The position numbers and the translations under genes were made by a program. Source: Actinomycetota bacterium (GTDB lineage: Bacteria; Actinomycetota; Actinomycetes; Nanopelagicales; Nanopelagicaceae). From it: DNA of 14,357 nt. Below the pieces are notes generated by a model. The model searched no databases and had not been told where the DNA came from. It saw only the letters and a list, made by a program, of their open reading frames with translations. The stretch spans positions 1-14,357 of the forward strand of contig WLQA01000007.1 in NCBI GenBank assembly GCA_009698515.1. Reading direction: 5' to 3'. Positions 6,705 through 12,422 of the stretch are shown here, piece after piece (within the stretch, counting starts at the first letter, position 1; every line of letters starts with the position of its first letter).

Positions 6705-6726
6705 ATTAGTTGAAAGTTCAACTAAT
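6705..6726. promoter_or_regulatory. 22-bp palindromic operator over the doxX promoter
   Basis: ATTAGTTGAA (6705-6714), a two-base spacer AG, and its exact reverse complement TTCAACTAAT (6717-6726). It covers the -35 of the predicted doxX promoter. The layout TAGTTGA-N4-TCAACTA resembles MarR-type operators, especially that of the peroxide-responsive corynebacterial RosR (TTGTTGA-N4-TCAAC). The regulator is not encoded in the window. Repression relieved by oxidative or quinone stress is an inference. Confidence 0.7.
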
Positions 6727-6738
6727 CTCCCCTACCTT
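6710..6738 (+). promoter_or_regulatory. Predicted promoter of the DoxX gene
   Basis: TTGAAA (6710-6715), a 17-bp spacer and TACCTT (6733-6738) make a plausible promoter with a start near 6745 and a leader of about 38 bases. The -35 is embedded in the 22-bp palindrome. The -10 is the left half of a second small palindrome, TACCT-TTT-AGGTA (6733-6745). Confidence 0.6.
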
Positions 6739-6782
6739 TTAGGTAAGCGGGTCGATCTGGACCCTCTAATAAAAGGATGGTT

Positions 6783-7199
6783 ATGGACATAGTTCTATTA
6801 GTTGGCCGTATTCTCTTTGCGTTGATCTTCATCAACTCAGGAATCGCTCACTTCACTAAAAATGCTGCAATGACAGGTTATGCGCAATACAAGAAGGTTC
6901 CATTAGCGAAGGTATCTGTTTACGTATCTGGCTTAATGATTCTTCTAGGTGGCGTGTACATCGTTCTAGGTTTCTATGCTGATCTAGGTGCGCTTCTAAT
7001 CGCAGCTTTCCTTATCCCAACCGCATTCCTAATGCACGCTTTCTGGAAAGAATCAGATGCAACAGCTAAGCAAAATGAAACAATCGGCTTCTTCAAGGAT
7101 CTATCTCTTGCTGGCGCTGCATTAATCATCTTCGCTCTGCTACACAATGGTGCACAATTTGGACCAAATGTAGGAACATTACTTTTCTGGGCTAACTAA
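6783..7199 (+). CDS. DoxX family membrane protein
   Basis: A small four-helix membrane protein of the DoxX/DoxD-like superfamily, 138 residues from ATG 6783. Seen: an N-terminal helix with GRILFALIFINSGIAHF, hydrophobic helices near 46-66, 70-90 and 108-125, and the family motif FFKDLSLAGAAL. DoxX proteins are linked to thiol and redox homeostasis or quinone-linked oxidation in different bacteria; no substrate can be assigned here. I prefer ATG 6783 because AAAAGGA lies five bases upstream of it; ATG 6777 (140 residues) overlaps that ribosome site. Codon use differs from its neighbours: ten of twelve Phe codons are TTC and Ile is mostly ATC, a mark of high expression. It is monocistronic, between an operator-bearing promoter and a strong terminator. 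Confidence 0.88.
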   Translation: MDIVLLVGRILFALIFINSGIAHFTKNAAMTGYAQYKKVPLAKVSVYVSGLMILLGGVYIVLGFYADLGALLIAAFLIPTAFLMHAFWKESDATAKQNETIGFFKDLSLAGAALIIFALLHNGAQFGPNVGTLLFWAN

Positions 7200-7218
7200 T
7201 TAGCAAATAAAAGTTACC

Positions 7219-7257
7219 GAAAACCGCTCTTGGCAGATGCCAGGGGCGGTTTTTTTA
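7219..7257 (+). terminator. Strong intrinsic terminator after DoxX
   Basis: A 12-bp stem, 7223-7234 with 7239-7250, is fully paired if two G-U pairs are allowed. It has a four-base AGAT loop and a run of seven T (7250-7256). It lies 23 bp after the DoxX stop and only 16 bp before the TauE/SafE start codon. Confidence 0.95.
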
Positions 7258-7272
7258 TGAAAGTATGAAGCA

Positions 7273-8025
7273 ATGACAAGCACTTTGATAATCGCATCAA
7301 TGCTAAGTGGTGCCTTTATTGGTGCCGTGCTTGGTTTTATCGGTGCCGGTGGTGCCATGGTGACCGTACCAATTTTGCTTTACATATTTGATTTCACACC
7401 ACTACAGGCAACCACCGCTGCGCTAGCTGTTGTATTTCTGGCAGCTGTTGCGGGATTGATGCCAAAGTTGAAAAGTAAGGATGTATTAATTAAAGAGGCC
7501 TTAACTATTTGGGCACTTGGCTTACTTACAAATATAGGATTTGGTTTTCTAGCAGATTCACTTCCTGATTCATTTATCTTAATTGGCTTCTCCTTAGTGC
7601 TAGTCGGTGCCGGAATTTCTATGCTGCGCGCACCAATAAAGGATCACCCAGAAAAGAAGATCCCACCTATTTATTTACTACTACTCTCCCTATTTATCGG
7701 TGCCTTAACTGGGCTGTTTGGAATTGGTGGTGGCTTTGTTGCTATTCCGGTTTTGGTATTGTTTTTTCATACGCCACAAAACAAGGCAGCTGGTACCTCG
7801 CTATTAATCATCTCGCTAAATTGCGCTACAGCCTTTATTGCCAAGTATGAAAGTTGGCCAGAGATTGATTGGCACTACCCGGTAATTATCGCCATAGTTG
7901 CAATTTTGATAGCGCAAATTTCATCCAAATTAGCCCCTCGGACACCAACAGTTCATCTTAAAAAAGCCTTTGCCTATCTGCTATTTACTTTGGCTGCGGT
8001 TACGATTTTGCAATCATTACTTTGA
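7273..8025 (+). CDS. TauE/SafE family anion permease
   Basis: A polytopic permease of the TauE/SafE (DUF81) family, whose members move sulfite, sulfonates, sulfoacetate or related anions across the inner membrane. The 250 residues hold about eight hydrophobic helices and the family's internal duplication: GFIGAGGAMVTVPIL at 21-35 and GLFGIGGGFVAIPVL at 147-161, each opening a half. The ATG at 7273 has only a poor ribosome site. The gene begins 16 bp after the DoxX terminator, leaving little room for a promoter. It heads a tight run of genes: the MIP channel gene starts ten bases after its stop, and ArsC follows. That context suggests export of an arsenic- or sulfur-containing anion, but the substrate cannot be read from the sequence. 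Confidence 0.88.
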   Translation: MTSTLIIASMLSGAFIGAVLGFIGAGGAMVTVPILLYIFDFTPLQATTAALAVVFLAAVAGLMPKLKSKDVLIKEALTIWALGLLTNIGFGFLADSLPDSFILIGFSLVLVGAGISMLRAPIKDHPEKKIPPIYLLLLSLFIGALTGLFGIGGGFVAIPVLVLFFHTPQNKAAGTSLLIISLNCATAFIAKYESWPEIDWHYPVIIAIVAILIAQISSKLAPRTPTVHLKKAFAYLLFTLAAVTILQSLL

Positions 8026-8035
8026 GGGGAAACTC

Positions 8036-8680
8036 TTGTACTTAAAAAAGATACTAGGCGAGTATTTCGGTACCGCAATTTTGGCACTTGCCATTGTTGG
8101 TTCTGGAATTATGGGATCTAACTTAACTAAAGATGGCGCGTTATCGCTCTTCATTAATGCTCTGGGAACTGCAATTGGTTTGGCGGTAGCGATTGGACTT
8201 GTGGGAAAAATTAGTGGTGCACATCTAAATCCGGCTGTAACTCTAATTATGTTAATCACAAAGCGAATTCAACTAACTCAGTTTGCTTTGTACTCAATAG
8301 CGCAAATCCTAGGTGCTATTTCTGGAGTAGTTCTTGGAAATTATATTTTTGGTGCTAATGCTATTGAAAGTTCTTCGCAGTTAAGAAATGGCACAAACCT
8401 TTTTATATCAGAAATTATCGCAACCGCTGTTTTAGTTTGGATAATTTTAAGTAATCTAGAAAATTTTGAGAAGATTGCTACTTATGTACCACTTTGGATA
8501 TTTGGCGGAATTCTATTTACCTCCTCAACTGCATTTGCAAATCCAGCGATCACCATTGGGAGAGGTTTCACAAACTCCGCAACTGGAATTGCGCCGGAAT
8601 CGATCATCACATTCATCTGTGCTCAAATAATTGGTGCTGTTTTAGGTCTAGGTGCGGCGAAAGTTTTCAAAAATGAGTAA
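8036..8680 (+). CDS. MIP (aquaporin/aquaglyceroporin) family channel, arsenic-operon type
   Basis: A six-helix channel with two half-helix NPA motifs, N65-P66-A67 in GAHLNPAVTL and N169-P170-A171 in FANPAITIGRGF. The usual Arg right after the second NPA is Ile172, and Arg176 lies four residues later. I recall this NPA(V/I)T-x-x-R form from small MIP proteins encoded next to arsC. The sequence fits a neutral-solute channel, and with ArsC next to it, efflux of arsenite as As(OH)3 is the likely role, as for AqpS in Sinorhizobium. I place the start at TTG 8036: GAGGGG ends six bases upstream and the protein then begins at the first helix (LKKILGEYFG). The frame is open further upstream to 7970, inside the permease gene, but that extension is not channel-like. 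Length 214; the stop overlaps arsC by 8 bp. Confidence 0.85.
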   Translation: MYLKKILGEYFGTAILALAIVGSGIMGSNLTKDGALSLFINALGTAIGLAVAIGLVGKISGAHLNPAVTLIMLITKRIQLTQFALYSIAQILGAISGVVLGNYIFGANAIESSSQLRNGTNLFISEIIATAVLVWIILSNLENFEKIATYVPLWIFGGILFTSSTAFANPAITIGRGFTNSATGIAPESIITFICAQIIGAVLGLGAAKVFKNE

Positions 8681-9065
8681 ACCTTCCGTACTTTTTGTTT
8701 GTGTTCATAATGCCGGCAGATCTCAAATGGCTGCGGCCTGGCTTACCAAATTAGCTGGTGAAAAAGTTGAAGTTCGATCTGCTGGCTCTGCGCCGGCAGA
8801 TTCGATAAATCCTGCTGTAGTAGATGCGATGCTTGAAGTTGGAATTGATATTTCACATGAAATGCCAAAAGTTTTAACGACAACTGCAGTTGAAGAATCA
8901 GATGTTGTTATAACTATGGGATGCGGAGATGCTTGCCCATTTTTTCCAGGAAAGCGTTATCTAGATTGGCCGTTAACTGATCCCGCCGGACAAGGTGTTG
9001 CGGCAATTAGACCCATTCGTGATGAAATAAAGAAATTGGTAGAGGATTTAATTACTACGCTCTAA
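8673..9065 (+). CDS. arsC: Arsenate reductase / arsenate-mycothiol transferase (LMW-phosphatase fold)
   Basis: ArsC of the low-molecular-weight phosphatase fold reduces arsenate to arsenite. Seen: the P-loop CVHNAGRS with C10 and R16 (C-x5-R), the strand RSAGS, the segment MGCGDACPFFPG with C84 and C88, and the general-acid region LDWPLTDPAG. The GCGDxCP form is that of actinobacterial enzymes that use mycothiol and mycoredoxin (Corynebacterium ArsC1/ArsC2) rather than the wider-spaced Cys pair of the thioredoxin-linked S. aureus type; that coupling is inferred. Length 130 is normal. The start ATG 8673 overlaps the channel gene as ATGAGTAA with a poor ribosome site, so translation is probably coupled. 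A GTG at 8652 in the same frame would add seven unlikely residues. Confidence 0.93.
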   Translation: MSKPSVLFVCVHNAGRSQMAAAWLTKLAGEKVEVRSAGSAPADSINPAVVDAMLEVGIDISHEMPKVLTTTAVEESDVVITMGCGDACPFFPGKRYLDWPLTDPAGQGVAAIRPIRDEIKKLVEDLITTL

Positions 9066-9074
9066 AGTTAGAGT

Positions 9075-9863
9075 GTGAAGCTCTCCATCCAAAGATACGG
9101 TTCTGGTGAACCAATTGTCTTAATTCATGGCATGGGATCTGCTGCTACTGCTTGGAAACCAATTATTCCTGCACTATCTAAAGAGTTTGAAGTATTTACC
9201 GTGGATCTACCAGGACATGGCCAAACCCCACTAGATAAATCACAACCGATGGATCCATCATCTCTGGCCAGGTTGGTTTTACTAAATCTTTCAGAGCTAG
9301 GCGTGCAGCAATTTCATCTAGTTGGAAATTCACTTGGAGGTTGGGTTAGTTTAGAAATTGCCGCAACTAATCCAGATCGAGTAAAGAGTTTAACTGGCTT
9401 GGCTCCGGCTGGGCTTTGGCTAGCACCTTTTACATCAAGGTATCCAGGAGAGTTAGCGGTTCGATTAATGGCAAAAAGTTTAGACAAGGTTGCCGCAACA
9501 ACTTTAAATTATAAGTGGGCCAAGAAAATTGGTTTTGAAACTGTTTCACCTCGCTGGGAGCAATTAAGTTATGAAATTTGTTTAGATGCGGTTGCGGCTA
9601 TGGCAAAATCAGAAGGCTATTTTCCAGTTTGGGATGGCATGTTAAAGAAGAGATTTGATAAAGAGATTAGCGCTGATATTCCCGTAACAATTATTTTTGG
9701 CGATACCGATCACACATTGCCAGCAAAAACATGTCAGGAAAGATCACTCGCCCCAAAACATGCCAAGTGGGTAATTCTGCCCGAAACTGGACACGCACCA
9801 ATGTGGGATAGCACTGAAGATGTAATTGCTGAGATTATGCAAACAACAAAACAGTGTAAATGA
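9075..9863 (+). CDS. Alpha/beta hydrolase fold protein
   Basis: A 262-residue alpha/beta hydrolase with no obvious signal peptide. Seen: the oxyanion-hole motif HGMGS (18-22), the strand VDLPGHGQT (43-51), the nucleophile elbow GNSLGG with S86, the acid in GDTDHTLP (D212 by the GxxDxxxP rule) and the catalytic H240 in TGHAPMW. The triad is complete, so the protein should be active; the substrate is unknown. The start is GTG 9075, nine bases after arsC, with a weak ribosome site. It overlaps the CrtA-like gene as ATGA, which ties it more closely to the carotenoid genes than to the arsenic genes. Ester, lactone or thioester hydrolysis are all possible. Confidence 0.85.
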   Translation: MKLSIQRYGSGEPIVLIHGMGSAATAWKPIIPALSKEFEVFTVDLPGHGQTPLDKSQPMDPSSLARLVLLNLSELGVQQFHLVGNSLGGWVSLEIAATNPDRVKSLTGLAPAGLWLAPFTSRYPGELAVRLMAKSLDKVAATTLNYKWAKKIGFETVSPRWEQLSYEICLDAVAAMAKSEGYFPVWDGMLKKRFDKEISADIPVTIIFGDTDHTLPAKTCQERSLAPKHAKWVILPETGHAPMWDSTEDVIAEIMQTTKQCK

Positions 9864-10528
9864 TTACCGTAATTTACTTTTGGAAAGTTAAACCAAAGTT
9901 TGTGCCAATCGCTATTTTTTACATGGCTATTCATAGACGCGCAGTGCGAAAATTTCCAGGTGTGAAATTTGCTAAATTACTTGGAACCGGAAAAGGCATA
10001 ACCTTTACTCCCCTAGATGCCAGTGCCCTGCGGTGGGGAATTTTACTTACTATTAACCAATCTGATTTGAACAAATTTGAGCAAAGCAGCATTATTAAAA
10101 GTTGGCAAAGAATTGCAAACTCCTCTTATACTGCAAAGCTAAAACCAATTTCATCCCATGGATTTTGGTCCAAACAACAACCATTTGAAATAGAGGATAC
10201 GCCTTGGCAAGGAGATGGAAAGATTGTTGCAATCACAAGAGCGCGTATTGCTTGGCTGCAAAATATGAAATTTTGGCGGGCAGTTCCCCCTGTCACTAAT
10301 AGCTTGCACAACTCACCCGGCTTAATAGCAGCCATTGGAATTGGTGAGGCTCCTATTGGTTTACAAGGAACTTTTTCTATCTGGCAAGATTCCGCGTCGC
10401 TGAGAAATTTTGCATACAAAGGTGAGGCACATTCAAGAGCAATCACCGCAACCGCTGAAAATAAGTGGTACTCAGAGGAACTTTTCGCACGTTTTGCCTT
10501 ATTGGCTGAGTCGGGCGAGTTACTTTAG
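9860..10528 (+). CDS. crtA-like: CrtA-like (spheroidene monooxygenase family) protein
   Basis: Resembles the CrtA family, whose founding member in purple bacteria adds a keto group at C-2 of acyclic methoxylated carotenoids. Seen in the 222 residues: FAKLLGTGKG (about 37-46) and the C-terminal signature GEAPIGLQGTFSIW, then SLRNFAYKGEAHSRAI, then WYSEELFARFALL. These match bacterial CrtA-like proteins as I remember them. The N-terminus is hydrophobic but not a clear signal. The start ATG 9860 overlaps the hydrolase stop (ATGA). With CruF, a glycosyltransferase and a desaturase directly downstream, oxidation of a carotenoid end group is the natural reading. The exact position oxidised is not known. 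Confidence 0.78.
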   Translation: MITVIYFWKVKPKFVPIAIFYMAIHRRAVRKFPGVKFAKLLGTGKGITFTPLDASALRWGILLTINQSDLNKFEQSSIIKSWQRIANSSYTAKLKPISSHGFWSKQQPFEIEDTPWQGDGKIVAITRARIAWLQNMKFWRAVPPVTNSLHNSPGLIAAIGIGEAPIGLQGTFSIWQDSASLRNFAYKGEAHSRAITATAENKWYSEELFARFALLAESGELL

Positions 10529-10545
10529 TAAGGCACAATTAAGCC

Positions 10546-11358
10546 ATGTCGCTGCGCCAATTTTATCCAAAGCGAAACTCACGCAGAGCTGTATCTACTC
10601 AAAAACTTTTTCTGCTTTACGCAGTAACCGTTGTAGCTATCTTGTTGCAAGTGTCCTACCCATTAATTGATGGCGAAACCCTTCGAGTAGTAACAATCGC
10701 AACTGTTTATTGGGCAGCCGGTGCAATGTGTTTGCATGCATGGATTGCTTATGGCACAACCTATGCGTTAACTTTTCTATCATCAACTTTTTTGTATGCA
10801 TTATTAATTGAGCAAATTGGCAGCCGCACCGGTTGGCCATTTGGTACTTATGAATATTCTGGATCACTTGGTTATCAAATTTATGGCGTGCCATTGGTAG
10901 TTCCATTTGCTTGGATCATGCTGGCGCACCCAGTATTAATTGCAGCCAGAAAGGTCACCCGCAACTGGGTTTTTCTTTATGGTGGAATTGGACTTGCAGC
11001 CTGGGATTTATTTTTAGATCCACAAATGGTTTTAGCCCAAAGATGGAGCTGGAGTTTTGAAGGCGCGCATGTGCCACTGCAACCAATGATTCCAATCTCA
11101 AACTTAGTTGGTTGGTTACTAACTGGCATGGGATTAATGGCTATCTTAAATTTTATTTTAAAACATGATCGGCGTCGCGTTGCGACCTCAACTGCAGTTC
11201 CAGATTTCTTCTTAATTTGGAGTTGGTTTGCAGGCGTAGTTGGAAATATTTTCTTTTTTGATCAACCCGGTATTGCTTTAATTGGCGGCGTTATTTTTGG
11301 TCTCTTCTTAATTCCTTACCTGTTTTTACTTCGCTTTGGACCACCAGCTACTTTTTAA
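10546..11358 (+). CDS. cruF: CruF-type carotenoid 1,2-hydratase (carotenoid biosynthesis protein, DUF422)
   Basis: A membrane enzyme that adds water across the terminal C-1,2 double bond of an acyclic carotenoid end, giving a tertiary 1-hydroxyl. It is needed for myxol-type and bacterioruberin-type carotenoids. The 270 residues have about seven hydrophobic helices and the family hallmarks: IEQIGSRTGWPFGTYEYS (about 88-105), the acidic WDLFLDPQMV (about 149-158), and PISNLVGWLLTG (about 184-195). The start ATG 10546 follows the crtA-like stop by 17 bases and has only a weak ribosome site (TAAGG). The stop overlaps the glycosyltransferase start as TAATG. The CruF-CruG gene pair is known in cyanobacteria, which supports both calls. 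Confidence 0.88.
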   Translation: MSLRQFYPKRNSRRAVSTQKLFLLYAVTVVAILLQVSYPLIDGETLRVVTIATVYWAAGAMCLHAWIAYGTTYALTFLSSTFLYALLIEQIGSRTGWPFGTYEYSGSLGYQIYGVPLVVPFAWIMLAHPVLIAARKVTRNWVFLYGGIGLAAWDLFLDPQMVLAQRWSWSFEGAHVPLQPMIPISNLVGWLLTGMGLMAILNFILKHDRRRVATSTAVPDFFLIWSWFAGVVGNIFFFDQPGIALIGGVIFGLFLIPYLFLLRFGPPATF

Positions 11359-12422
11359 TGTTTATCCTTGCCACTTTTTCGTTATTAGCTTTAGTAATTT
11401 CGCTAATAAATTTTTGGACAATTCGCACAGTTAAAAATCAGCCAGCAGTTATAAATAAAAAGGTGTCAATTTTGATACCTATGCGAAATGAAGCAAAAAA
11501 TGTAACTGGTTGTGTTGACTCCATAATTAATCAACTTGGTTTAACTAATTTTGAAATCATTGCCCTTGATGATCAATCAACCGATGGCACCAGTATCGAA
11601 CTGCAAAAATACAAAGAAATAAAGGTTTTAGCAGGAGCTAACTTGCCACAAGATTGGCTAGGTAAATTATGGGCTTGTCACCAATTAAGCCAAGCAGCAT
11701 CTGGTGAGATATTAGTTTTCTTAGATGCCGATGTGCGTTTGAAGGAAAATGCCATTGCCAGCAGTATCGCGGCTATGCAAGATTGGGATTTTATTTCGCC
11801 ATATCCAAAACAATTATCAATTGGGTTATTTGAGAGAATTTTCCAACCGCTACTGCATTGGTCATGGTTCTCCTCTGTTCCATTAGTAATCTCCCAAAAA
11901 TTTGGTATTAAATCTATGGCAGTGGCTAATGGCCAATTTTTTATAGTTTCAAAAAATGCTTATGAAAAATCTGGTGGGCACCAGAAAATCAAGAAGGAAG
12001 TTTTAGATGACCTGGAGCTTTCCCGATCCTTGCTAAGTGCTGGATATAAAGGTGGCGTAGCCGAAGGTGGTTTGATTTCAGAGTGCTTGATGTATCGATC
12101 CTTGCCTGAATTAATAAGTGGATATCGCAAATCATTATGGAAAGCCTTTGGTGGCGCATTTCCAAGTGTTTTAGTCACTGTGCTTCTGTTACTCACAGGA
12201 GTGTTTACATTTATATCAGCAATTTCTGGGTCAAAGGTTGCTGCACTTGCCTTCATATCTATTTATTTAAGTCGAATAATCTCCTCTTTAAAATCTGGTG
12301 AATCAACGACCACTGCGATATTTCATCCAATTGCAATCTTAATTTTTACTTACATCACGATTAATTCCTGGATTGGTCGAGCAACGGGAACTTTAACTTG
12401 GCGAGATAGAGTTATTTCCTGA
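11358..12422 (+). CDS. cruG-like: Family 2 glycosyltransferase, CruG-like (carotenoid glycosyl transfer)
   Basis: A membrane-anchored GT-A-fold glycosyltransferase. One N-terminal helix (about 2-22) is followed by the catalytic domain with SILIPMRNEA (37-46), ALDDQSTDGT, and the metal-binding D123-A-D125 in FLDADVRL. An acidic VLDDLELSRSLL supplies the likely base, RKSLWKAFGG follows, and two or three C-terminal helices end the protein. Length 354 fits CruG/CrtQ-type enzymes. It overlaps cruF by one base (TAATG) and the desaturase by one base (TGATG), so all three are translationally coupled. By analogy with cyanobacterial CruG, which glycosylates the hydroxylated end made by the CruF pathway, it probably attaches a sugar to the carotenoid. 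The sugar cannot be told from the sequence. Confidence 0.84.
   Translation: MFILATFSLLALVISLINFWTIRTVKNQPAVINKKVSILIPMRNEAKNVTGCVDSIINQLGLTNFEIIALDDQSTDGTSIELQKYKEIKVLAGANLPQDWLGKLWACHQLSQAASGEILVFLDADVRLKENAIASSIAAMQDWDFISPYPKQLSIGLFERIFQPLLHWSWFSSVPLVISQKFGIKSMAVANGQFFIVSKNAYEKSGGHQKIKKEVLDDLELSRSLLSAGYKGGVAEGGLISECLMYRSLPELISGYRKSLWKAFGGAFPSVLVTVLLLLTGVFTFISAISGSKVAALAFISIYLSRIISSLKSGESTTTAIFHPIAILIFTYITINSWIGRATGTLTWRDRVIS

Noticed and set aside
10410..10670. Plus-strand frame of 86 codons bridging the crtA-like and cruF genes
   Set aside because: It overlaps two well-supported genes in another frame and has no recognisable domain.
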